Assembly: GCA_009760885.1 (NCBI GenBank)
Contig: CM019721.1
Location: 15,129,696-15,193,695 of the forward strand
Source of the DNA: Achatina immaculata
Lineage: Eukaryota > Mollusca > Gastropoda > Stylommatophora > Achatinidae
DNA: 64,000 bases
Reading direction: 5' to 3'
The notes below the pieces were generated by a model that ran no database searches, was not told the DNA's origin, and saw nothing but the letters and a program-made list of their open reading frames with translations. This document shows, piece after piece, positions 47,951 through 58,165 of this stretch; position 1 is the stretch's first letter; each line of letters starts with the position of its first letter. Both the position numbers and the translations under genes were made by a program.

Positions 47951-50319
47951 CAGTCGAAACCGTTTAAGGTCACATCGTCGGGACCGTAAAAAATGTGATG
48001 ACAATAAGCGGAGTTGACATAACAGGAGTCCATTAAAAAGGATTTAACTGGGCCAGTGTGTGCGACCGTCCCATATTTGCTACATTAAACACATAACAAG
48101 CAGCCAAAGCTATCATCAGCGGAAACAATATGTACTAATAACAAAATATATTAGTCACAAAATATATTAATAAAAAAATACAACCAGCGTGCTTAGTCTT
48201 ACAATATAGAAAACACTATAATTAAGCAGTATCTGACGCGTCAGCAGTAGTACTAAAAAGGCGTGATTTTGCGTTGTGTGGTGATAACTGGTCTATTAAT
48301 AAAAAAAGTCATTCAAACACGATAGACCACTAAAAACGTTCTGTGTTATCTCAGGCATACTGTAAATGAACGAGCGCACAGTCTCGAACGCGCTTACAGA
48401 CTGAGCGTAAGAAACAGTTTTGGAGGGGGGTCTGGTCCGTGGACTCACTGACGTCATCAGCACAATCCTCGGCGTCGCTGTCTACCTTGCTTTTACTGCA
48501 ACTAGCATCAGTCTCTGAATACATTTCCGTTGATAAGCAAGCCGTCATCAGCTGAAACGAACTGATCAAACGTGACACTTCCATCAGAAATTGCTGCCCA
48601 CTCTTCATCTGTGGTCAAGTCCAGGGGAACGTCACAAATATCGCCGTCATTTGTATTGATCACTGGCTCGGGCATGAAAGTAAACTGCGATTTACGAAAG
48701 CAGTTCACAATCGTTGACTGACTGACGCTATTCCATGCCGCATGTATAAAATTAAGCATGCATAAAATTAATCGCTATCTTGATGTCGATCTTGGCGACA
48801 CGCTTTTCTTCCACAGCATACAGCACATGACGAATTATTCGCTTTCTGTACTGTTGCTTGAAGGCGTAAATGATACCTTGGTCACAAGGCTGCAGCACGC
48901 TGGTTGTGTTAGTTGGCAGGAAAGCAAGCTTTGTAGCCATCAGATTGGTGAGGTCAGTATGTGCCGTACAGTTGCCAACGAACAACAAAACTTTTCTATT
49001 CATTCGGTTAATTTTGTTGTTGAAAGAAATGACCCAGTCCTCAATCACTTTTCATCCAAGCACGCTGGTTGGCCTTGTAAGTGACGGGCAGGCTCTTTAC
49101 GTTTTTGAAGCACGGCGGAATTTCTTGACTTTCCGATAACAAGGAGCGGAGTCTTCTCAGTGCCGGGCATGTTACAGCACACGACAGTCAACTGTTAAGC
49201 AATTTTTAGAACGTTTGCCACCGTGGCACGTTCATCACGAAAGTACAAAGTCCTGCTCGGTAGCAGTTTATAACGCACGCCTGTTTCATCCATGTTAAAA
49301 ATGTCACCTGGGCTGTACGCATCTAGAAATTTTGGGAAGCGAGAAATCCAATCATTAACGACATCGGTGTTAACTTGGGCCGCCTCACCTGAAGCAATCT
49401 TAAATGTTATGTTGTGGCGTTTATTAAAGCGCTCAAGAAAGCTGATCGAACACTCCGAGAAAGGCATTCCTTTCGCAAAACGTTCTGCGATTTCTGCCAG
49501 CATAGGACCGCACACAGGCAACTGTGCAGAACGTGTCTGTTTGAACCATTTCAGCAGAGCACACTCAATATCCATGTAGGAACTCGCACGCCTTCGCTTA
49601 CAGTTTGACCTAACTAATAACGAGTGAAAATCTCGTTCAATTTTGTCTCAGTTTTTAACAAGTTTCGATATAGTTGAAACGTCAATTTCAAATTTATCCG
49701 GTATGTCCTTTCTTGTAACTTTTTCATCAACTTGTTCAGAATATCCATTTTACTGTTCAAATCCAGATCAACACGCTTGCGTTTAGTAGCCATTATCTAT
49801 CACAACGAGAACCAGAGAGATGTTCCCGGCTATACGATTCACAGTGCACTATTCGAGTCTGACTAATTGTCATCTCACGTTGCCAATTTAATACCGCCCA
49901 TGTATTGATAATGAAGCCAATGACCGAAAAAAAGTCAGATTTTAATTACGAAAAGGGGCGGCCGTGGTAAGCCTTTTATTCACACCACCTGAGTTTCGAT
50001 GCCCACATGTTCAAAAGGTTGATGCGCCAATTACGCAGTGCTCAAACGGCCGGCCCCTTCTTTGATGAATTGCGAAGCTGATAATATTTTGTAAGATATT
50101 TATAGGATATACTCGCCCAATCTGTGATACAAAGTGGGATCTTTACCTCCTCCGGGTGCAAAAATACCGTGACATTAACCGATTTGTGGCAATAAGCGGG
50201 GTGATATTAACGGGAGTAAAGCCCATTAATTACTTATAGGAGTTGGCCGGGGATACAAATTTATGTGACATTATCCAGGTGGTGACATAAAGCGATGTGA
50301 CATTAAGTGGGTTCGACTG
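47951..50319 (-). mobile_element. Tigger/pogo-type transposon with both terminal repeats
   Basis: The ends CAGTCGAAACCGTTTAAGGT (left) and the inverse of AATGTCACATCGC...GGTTCGACTG (right; CAGTCGAACCCACTTAATGT on the minus strand) are flanked by TA. The minus-strand transposase starts at 49793 (MATKRKRVDLDLNSKMDILN), has a frameshift, then MDIECALLKWFKQTRSAQLP (CENPB-type HTH, 49575) and IFNMDETGVRYKLLPSRT (first Asp). Next comes LLFVGNCTAHTD, where the second Asp is Gly, then LPTNTTSVLQPCDQGIIYAF (third Asp). The tail continues to about 48351. Stops and frameshifts near 49200 and 49050 also break it. The size of 2,369 bp is typical. Confidence 0.92.
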
Positions 50320-50535
50320 TATTTGATAACTTCATCAGACACCTCAGACATACCACGACATGGCTCCCTCAGAATACTTGCTGTCGCCACAAGCTCGAAA
50401 CAAAAACTGCCGGCTAAGACAATATGAAATCACCTGACACATCACGTGATCAGGTATCCCGACAGACAACTGCGAAATAGGCTAACCCTTGACCCTCCGA
50501 AACGGCCGAATTTCGAAGAGCCATGCCTAGCCCAT

Positions 50536-50674
50536 CACCCCCCCCCCCCCCAAACCCCAACTCTCTCTCTCCGTTACTTTCTCTCAATGAAGCTGCTAGT
50601 TTTTGTCTGCATGCTCTTCTTATTGCCTATCTTATTCGAAAATATACTTCTCTCTCTCTTTCTCTCTCTCTTTA

Positions 50675-50707
<33 letters not shown>
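50536..50707. repeat. C-run and TC microsatellite
   Basis: A C homopolymer (about 50537-50551) is followed by TC-rich tracts, densest at 50652-50706. Confidence 0.9.
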
Positions 50708-52143
50708 GTGAACCTGTTTCACACTTGGGTACTTTTGTCTGCACTTGTCAAAGTGATTACTCTGATATTATCTTTTCATGGTACATTTTTGCAGCAATTT
50801 ATTACAGATCTTTAGACTCTCCACTAGTTTTCTAATTGTTGTCTATATGGTCTTGCACTGAAGTTTGTTTTCGGTAAAATATGTTTTGCCCGTGTTCTTT
50901 CGTTACATTATCTATGTCTGTATTCATTTAGAAGTTTAAAGACATTTGCTAGTTATTCGTCGATATTTGTTTTTATTTTTAGTCAGTGCTAATAAAATCT
51001 GAGTCATTGATTGTGCTCATCATACTTCCATTTAACGACCACGTGGTCAAGTACCGATAAATGATGTCTATCATTAGTTTATTTACTTATAGGTATACCA
51101 AGTGACGTGCATCAATAAGACACTGTCAGTAAGATGCTTTATAACAAAATAATGTATCTGTTTCTATAGCGTTTTATTTTCTTAAAGTTAATCTATCCAT
51201 CTTGGTCTTTATGATTTGCATGTGAAATATAATTCTATTTTCTTCTTTTTTTTTGTAGCTTTCATTTTTTTTTTCTTAAATGGCCAACAGGTTTTTTTCT
51301 TTGACTGTTTATGAAAAAACCGATAACCGGTTTTGAGCGAATGTGTTTCTTAATATGATGACTATTCATACTGAAACATGTATAACATTTTTTTTTCAAG
51401 GGTTCACAAAGAAGGAGTGAATGATTGATTACTCCGCCTCATCTTTAAATAACGCACCAATCATCATTTAGAATCTGACAGAGGGAGACATTGCTCCGTC
51501 ACGTGCTCAGCAGCTGATTGAACCTTATTTGTTTTCATAACGTTTATTTACTTGTGAGCTTGAACTTTGGAACTTACTGCAGTCTGGTCATCGTTGTGCC
51601 ACAGCTATCTCTATCATTGTGTCGAGCCAAGACCAGCATCATCATTACCTGGCAAGTTATGGTTATAAATTAAACAGAAGATGAAGCAAAAATGAGCAGG
51701 CAGTAAGAAGATGATCAGTGTTCATACAAATAACTGCAACTAACAGCTGGGCTGTATCGTGGCTGCTTGTCAGAAAAACTTGTTTGTTATGTTTAGGAAT
51801 GTGGTCATCTCTGGTCAACTTTTATGAAAACATTTGTTTTCTCTCCTGAGAGTTGAAGCAGACAGTTTAATGCTTTTATTTTTGGCAGGCGCACTAAAAC
51901 ATTTCTTGCTTCCTGCCTGGACGCTGATAATTTTGTGACCTTTTAAAAAATATTCTTTCATGTTTAGTGAAACATAACTCGTCTGCAACGTGCCTTCTAC
52001 CTTCGTATCAAATTAGGATTCTGTTTAGCCAGAAAACTTACCAAGATGACCAGTGTTGACACACAAACATTTTAATTTTCCTGCATCGCAGTAAATAACA
52101 CTGTGGCACTGTGTACTGAATGGCAATTTGAATTAAACGTTAG
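50708..52143. other. Intron 5 sequence, nothing recognised
   Basis: No RT, transposase, tRNA-like box or phased exon was seen. Confidence 0.4.
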
Positions 52144-52560
52144 ATCTGTGTAAAAGATAAACTTAAATTGAACCTTTCACGTATTGAATAAAACTCATAT
52201 CTGTGTAAAAGGTAAACTTAAATTGGACCTTTAATGTATTGAATGACAAACTTGAATTTAAACCTTACATCTGTGTAAAAGATAAACTTAAATTGAACCT
52301 TTAATTTATTGAATGACAAACTTGAATTAATAAACCTTACATCTGTGTGAAAGATAAACTTAAATTGAACCTTTAATGTATTGAATGACAAACTTGAATT
52401 AAACCTTACAAATGTGTAAAAGATAAGCTTAAATTGAACAGTTAATGTATTGAATGACAAACTTAAATTAAACCTTACATCTGTGTAAAAGATAAACTGA
52501 AATTGAGCCTTTCATGTATTGAATGACCAAACTTTAATTAAACCATGTATTAACTTAAAT
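52144..52560. repeat. ~70-bp minisatellite, six copies
   Basis: The unit CATCTGTGTAAAAGATAAAC-TTAAATTGAACCTTTAATGT-ATTGAATGACAAACTTGAAT-TAAACCTTA recurs with starts near 52144, 52199, 52269, 52341, 52410 and 52479. Spacing is 69-72 bases except for a shorter first unit, and variants are scattered. Minus frames through it are artefacts. Confidence 0.93.
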
Positions 52561-53313
52561 AACACTTGTTTTATTTAATTATTTCTGCTGTTTTTCGGTA
52601 TCACCTTCTGCCATCATTACCTGTCAGCACCATTACGTCACTTTTCACGTCATACATTTCTGCACAGTTTTAATTCAAAGCGCATGCGCATGATTTGCAT
52701 GTGTCTCTGTGAGCCAGTACACATATGTTAACACTACAAGAAGTTTATCAGCACATATTTCCGTATATATCTAGCAGTTTTTTTTCATACATGAAATATT
52801 TGTGTGTTTTATTTATTTATTTATTATTTAATCAGACAGATATTGCTTACGATTATGTTGTCACGTGCAGAACTGACATAACAATGTAGTAAGAAATATC
52901 TGTAATTTTGCTTTTTTAGTTAAACCATTCTTGTCATGTTTTCTGCAGTCATCTGAATAGCTACGATAAACAATTATACAACATTAAAAATGTTTGTAGG
53001 ATTTTGTTATATGTCGAATGTGAAGTAGTTGTAACAAAATATAATTCACTGTACCTGTCAGATAGTCTGAAAAAAATTCACAGGAGCACTTTCTGAAACA
53101 TAATGACCGCAGTAAAATAAAATAAAGTGCTTAGTTTTATTAGCCGGGATTGACGTTTTATCTCATTTAAAAATAAATAAATAAAAGTTGCTTTTAGACC
53201 ATATTAAGAAGACTTTCTCTTCTTCTATAACGTTTACTGTATAAGTTCAGCTCGTTCAAGATATTCTTCCATACTCTAAATGAAAAATGATCTTGTTCTT
53301 TTCTTGTCCTCAG
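52561..53313. other. 3' part of intron 5, nothing recognised
   Basis: AT-rich intron ending at the acceptor TTTTCTTGTCCTCAG (53299-53313). Confidence 0.45.
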
Positions 53314-56300
53314 ATTCCACTGGGAGCGACAGCTGTGACTACTCTACTGACGACGGGGTTTTCGGTGACGATAATTATGAGACGAGCTTTCACGACGAAT
53401 TTTATAACGATAGTGATGGCAGGCCGCCCCTTAAAAAAGCATTCTTTTACATTGAAAATACCAACACGAGAGAAAGTGATGCATCTCCAACCAAAAACTT
53501 CACTGTCAATAACAGCAAAGTCCTTGCTGACGATACCAAGGTGAGCACAGACGAAAGTTGTAGTCAAAATAAGCAAAATTACACCGAATCTCATCTACTA
53601 TTGACCCAAGTCATGGACAAAGACACAGACGTTGAAAACTGTGAGAACACGGAATTAAATATAGAAGATGATAATGTAAAATCATATGATCAAGCAAAAG
53701 CAAATTCCGCGCTGTCTAGAGACATCCTGATGTTACCACATAATGAATCTGTTATGACTAACGAAAGTGATACATACAGTGAAAATTCTTATTCTTTTGA
53801 TGGAATTTCTGATCAGAGAGAAGTTTCCTCGTTCAGTCAAAAGTTAGATAGACAGCCAGAAAGGAAACAACAGCCAGAAAGTAAATTATGTTTCATTCAC
53901 GTCATTATAGATGCAGATGCTAAAGGCAGCTCCAGTATTGACGATGAAGAAGGCGCAGCTCCTAAGATCGCTGTTGAAGCCTGTGATGAGTCTGACACAC
54001 AGGAAAGCCGCTGGAAGCAAAATCTTCAGCTACAGCAGCCTTCTTCGCTTTCCTCGCCTCAGACGCAACATTTACAGACTGCAGAAGAATGTTTACGAGA
54101 GGAAAGAGAGGCGACGCCATTTTTCAGAAGCAGCGCTACAGGACCTAGTGACTTTCATAATTCAAGCTTAAGAGGAGTCGGAACTAGTGGCGACACCGAC
54201 GATGTTTCCTGTGATGGTGCCCGAACTGAAGGAGAACCCACCCCGTATTTTGACGAGAACTTTAAACAACAAAATGTCACTGCTGCTAGAGGAGACAAGA
54301 AATTTTTGGGCAAGAACTTGTCAGCAGATCCCAATCAGGAATTTCACAGAGAACCGACACCCTTTTGTGAAGACACAACAAAGAAAAAATCTGCGTCTCG
54401 TGTACAGTCTTCGACAAACACTTCTCTTGTAGAAGAAAACAGAATTTTATCTCAAAGAGATAAAACTCTAATCACCGGAAACCCTGCACGAATTACTTCT
54501 GATCTGGCCAGTATAACCATCATGCAGTCTTCCTTAGCGGTTCCATCTTCTTCAGAACAAAATAGAGATGCGAGAGAGTCCACGCCTTTCTACACTCAGA
54601 GTGACCCGTATGAATACATCCACCATCCTGATTACCATTTTACCGAGAAGAAGTCGGTTCTTGTTAAACAAAACAGTAAGGAAGCAGACAATAACCAATT
54701 CTCTCAAACATCATCATTATGTTCGCCTCCTGATATTTTACTTCCTTTCTCCGTTGCTTCAGAACAAGCATCACAGCTCCAGAGTCTCCCGAACTCACTT
54801 CCCGCCCTTGCTGTCAATACAACAACCAAGTTATTAACAGATGACCTCATATCACAGCCTGAAAATATGGATGGTCTTACAGCTACTGACCAGAGAGGGG
54901 GCAAGAAGTCTCGATCACTACACCCAGTGATACTGGAATCACAGAAAACGAAAACAGTGGAAATCAAACGTGATTCTTCACCGTCCACAGCATCAACAGT
55001 AAAAAGTCCTGTCCTTAGGTATGGAGAAAAACATGCTCCAAATAACAAACAGCTTCCAGCTATACTTACTTTGTTTGCAGGAAATAATAACCATTCAAAC
55101 GAGACGGAAAATCCGTCCACAGTAAAAGCATATGGCTTTTCTAAAGCACACAAGAAAGCTACAAAAGAACCTAGCACAAACCTGGGAGAAACTTCAGCGC
55201 AGGAGCAAAGCGACGAGCCCTTAATAGCGCCTACACCAGTAATAGTGCAGGCTAAAATTGACAATGAAACAAGAAAAGAAAATGTCGAAGTTATAAGAAA
55301 GAAAAGCACTGGACATCAGCCAAACGTAAGATCCACTTTACTGACATCGCAAGACATGGTAGCGCTTAAGAGGCAACTTTCAACACAAAGCCAGGCTTCA
55401 GCAATAGCATCTAAAACACCAAAGGAAATGCTTCTTGCTGATGCCAACGAGAGTTTAATACCACTATCTGAGGAAACATCATCTTCACGATTTGAAACTG
55501 AAGCCCTGAAAATACTACAACTGGAAAAGCAACCAATCTCAGACCATAAAACACAGGCTGTTCCATTTAAAGTTGCGAAAAGAAGCGAGACACAGTTGGA
55601 TTTACAAACTAATCTTGTTGGTCCTGGAAAATTATTTCCTCCATCTGAAGATCCGTCTAAATCTGTAGTGCCGACTAAAGCGTCTCCTACGTTCATAAAT
55701 TCAGCAAGTGATCTAACTAAGTCTGTAAAATCTACAGCACAACTTCAACCCCCCAGCCAGGCAGACATTTTAAAAGCATCAAGTTCTAAAGACAGGCAGC
55801 TGATGGTTCCATTAACAAAGCCAGTATCTGCAGACTTGAGAACATTACGAACTCCTGATTCAGTTCTGACAGTTAAAGGTCGGTCAACTATAGAGCAAGT
55901 AACCGTGCAAACGCAAGTGCTGTCTCCGATATCAACACTAGCAGCGACCTCGGAGGCTCCTGCGTCTAAAATGCTATGTGTAGATCTCTTGACTTGTCCT
56001 CAAACATCCCAGGAAAGAAATGAGCCATTGCAGAATGAAACCGCCATGCGCAGACAACTTTTGGTTTCGGCAATAGATATCTATCCAGTAGAGATTTTCT
56101 CCGGTGTGTCGACAACTGGAACACCACCAGCAGATACTGCCATGAAGAGAAAAAACGTAAAATCCACGTTTTCGGGAGCTTTCTCAAAGATTTTTAAGCA
56201 CAAGAGTAAAATGGATGAGCAGAATTATAACACTAATGCAAAGGAAAAACAAAAAAAGCGTATTCTGTGTAAAGAAACTGGGAAGAAGCAAGCGACAACG

Positions 56301-56537
56301 ACCCAGCCTTTACCATGCGCAGAAACGAATCTACAGGTTAGTCCAGGAGTTGTTTCTAGAGAGAGCCTTGCAAAGCATTCACCCTTTGGTCCTTATACAC
56401 TGGAAGGATTTTGTTTCTTGCTTGTTTTGACAATATTCTGTTTGTATCTTGATATGTCCATAGAGAAATCCATGTGTTATGTTTTGGCGAGTTTCTATAC
56501 ATTCTGCGTGATGAGAATTCTTGGTGTTATACAATAA
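53314..56537 (+). CDS. Exon 6: acidic, Ser/Thr-rich disordered region with four E-x-T-P-[FY] motifs and hydrophobic tail
   Basis: The acceptor is CTTGTCCTCAG|AT, and two bases complete residue 1671 (Asn). The open frame runs 1,007 codons to a possible donor CTACAG|GTTAGT at 56336, or 66 more codons to TAA at 56535-56537. Its start is acidic (STGSDSCDYSTDDGVFGDDN). The body is rich in Ser, Thr, Gln, Lys and Pro without a recognisable domain. Short motifs EATPFF, EPTPYF, EPTPFC and ESTPFY occur at residues 1936, 1978, 2017 and 2092. A basic block (KRKNVKSTFSGAFSKIFKHK) lies near 2625. The last residues (LEGFCFLLVLTIFCLYLD, then CYVLASFYTFCVMRILGVI) look like one or two membrane segments. The length of the open frame rules out chance. 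Which 3' end is used is undecided. Confidence 0.85.
56331..56342 (+). promoter_or_regulatory. Alternative splice donor in exon 6
   Basis: CTACAG|GTTAGT matches the donor consensus well and leaves the frame in phase 0. If used, the hydrophobic tail is skipped and further exons must lie beyond this point, perhaps beyond the window. Confidence 0.45.
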
Positions 56538-56538
56538 A
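56533..56538 (+). terminator. AATAAA overlapping the stop codon
   Basis: AATAAA overlaps the TAA stop at 56535-56537. A poly(A) signal here would leave a 3' UTR of only some 10-30 bases, which is possible but unusual. AT-rich sequence follows with further weak signals, so the true site is uncertain. Confidence 0.35.
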
Positions 56539-56539
56539 T

Positions 56540-56999
56540 TTTGACGTACCTTTTATCCGACTAACGTAATCTATAGAGCAGATTTTATTATTGTTCTTTA
56601 TTATGAAATTTAAAGAAAATGTTTGAAATGTAGTTGACCCATTGATGATTTGTTGTGTTGCTTTTTTACCTTAAGATAAAATGCGGGATCGTTCTCAGTT
56701 TCAATGAAGGTCCTCGATCTTTTTAAAAAATCTTGTAGGGCCATTTTAAGCAGAAAATGTTGATGGTTTTATTTCTTTTTATTGTGTCTCTGCTGGAATT
56801 ACTTTTAAAGACAGCTTCATGAAATCTTTTCAATCAAAACTGCACAGTTTCATCTCGAGGAAGAAAAACGACCCACGTGAATGGGACTAGTTCGCTTTCC
56901 TGCATGTCTGTGGTCGTGGGGATACTTTTTGACGTGTCTCTCAAAGACGTCGATTCTGTGGCCATGCAACGTGAGTTCGGAGCAGGGATAGTCTTACAT
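56540..56999. other. Downstream flank, nothing recognised
   Basis: AT-rich sequence after the stop, a possible 3' UTR. No exon or repeat was identified. Confidence 0.4.
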
Positions 57000-57285
57000 C
57001 CTTACATCCTTCCCGTGCCGTTAAACGTCACATAGGGCTTGCATGGTAGCTTGCCAAGGTTTCCTGTTTTCGGCGAGCTTTTCAACCTCATCAAGAGATG
57101 TTATTTCCAATAAATCGGCCTCTCTTTACAATATTCTCTTTAAAGTTTCACGTGATAGACCTTTTTCTTCGGCCTTTTGTGTTCCACCTGATAGATTGTT
57201 TTGGGATTCCCTAGTTACTTCTTCTCAGCACATGACCGACATATGCTCATCTTCTTTTTCTGATCAACCATTCTTATCTTATATC
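57000..57285 (-). mobile_element. RTE LINE 3' end, short copy
   Basis: Begins with the family 3' end (CCTTCCCGTGCCGTTAAACG) and covers the last ~90 codons in a broken frame. It abuts a second copy's 3' end at 57286. Confidence 0.88.
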
Positions 57286-58165
57286 CTTCCCGTGCCGTTA
57301 GACGTCACATAGGGCTCGCAAAGTAGTTCGCCAATTTTTCCTGTCTTCGGCGAGTCTTTCAACCTCATCAAAGGATTCTATGCCTGTCAACTTGGCCTCT
57401 CTTAATAATGTTCTCTTCAGAGTTTCACGCGGTCTGCCCCTTTTTCTTCGGCCTGTTGTGTTCCACTTGATAGCTTGTTTTGGGATTCTCTGCTCATGTC
57501 TTCTCATCAAGTGGCCAACATATGTCCATCTCCTTTTCCTGATCACCCGTGAGACTGGTTGTTGTTCAGTCATCTGTCTTATCTCTGCATTGTTCTTGAA
57601 TTCATTCCACTTGATGCCGAGTATTTTCCTTAGGCATTTGTTTTCAAAAGAGTCTAATTTCTTTTCTATTTCTTTACTTGTTTTCCAGCTTTCGCATGCA
57701 TAAATGAGGGTGGATATTACATTTGAATTGAATAGTCTTAACTTGGTTTTTGTGCTTATAACTTTTGAATTCCATATGTTCTCAAGATTCTTGAAGATTG
57801 ATGCTGCTTTTGCAATTCTGATCCTAACTTCCTTTCTAGTGTCACCATCCTGGTCTATGTAGCTGCCAAGGTATGCAAATTGATTGACTTCTTCAATATC
57901 TGTCCCTTCTATGTGTATTTTTCCATTTTGATTGATGGGAATTTTCATTATTTTTGTTTTGTCCTTGTTAATTTCAAGTCCTATTTTGCTAGCCAGTGAA
58001 GATAGGCTATCTGTTTTTTCTTGCATGGAATTCACATTATTACTGATAAGAGTTATGTCATCAGCAAAATCAAGATCTTCTAGTTGGGTCCCATGTACCC
58101 AGTCAATACCTGTGTTACCTGTGCAGCATTTTTTCATTATGAAGTCTATTGTAATCCCAAAACCA
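57286..58165 (-). mobile_element. RTE LINE 3' part with the longest intact frame in the family
   Basis: The minus frame 58137-57298 (279 residues) runs unbroken from the catalytic box (LEDLDFADDITLISNNVNSM) through YLGSYIDQDGDTRKEVRIRI, LIYACESWKTSKEIEKKLDS, VIRKRRWTYVGHLMRRHEQR and GRRKRGRPRETLKRTLLREA to the terminal RALCDV. It is truncated 5' of the palm. The 3' end CCTTCCCGTGCCGTTAGACG follows the stop directly. It looks younger than the neighbouring copies. Confidence 0.92.

Larger units (their letters stand above)
46335..50535 (+). repeat. 1.15-kb interspersed repeat, copy 2 (split by two insertions)
   Basis: Homologous to 10930-12095. Segment 1 is 46335-46997, segment 2 is 47736-47950 and segment 3 is 50320-50535. 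Between segments 1 and 2 lies about 740 bp including an RTE LINE tail. Between segments 2 and 3 lies the Tigger element. Confidence 0.88.
4183..56537 (+). other. Gene model: six-exon Ig-domain, long-helix protein (muscle/cytoskeletal type?)
   Basis: Six exons join with GT/AG borders, and every phase agrees (introns of phase 1, 0, 1, 1, 1). The coding length to 56336 is exactly 2,678 codons, or 2,744 residues if the frame runs on to the stop at 56535-56537. Domain order: acidic N-terminus (1-39), I-set Ig domain (40-134), linker (135-217), E/K/R/Q-rich helix (about 285-1330) with a non-helical gap at about 570-733, a motif cluster (1340-1565), a low-complexity acidic/Ser-Thr region (1672-2678) and an optional hydrophobic tail. 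The Ig fold together with long charged helix suggests the titin/obscurin/MLCK/palladin world of muscle proteins, but this is inference. No kinase, FnIII or second Ig domain is visible. Unrecognised small exons in the long introns would change the model only if they preserved phase. Confidence 0.75.

Noticed and set aside
53287..55696. Alternative-frame and antisense frames within exon 6 (85-201 codons)
   Set aside because: They overlap the 1,000-codon main frame that is phase-linked to exon 5 and show no motifs of their own.
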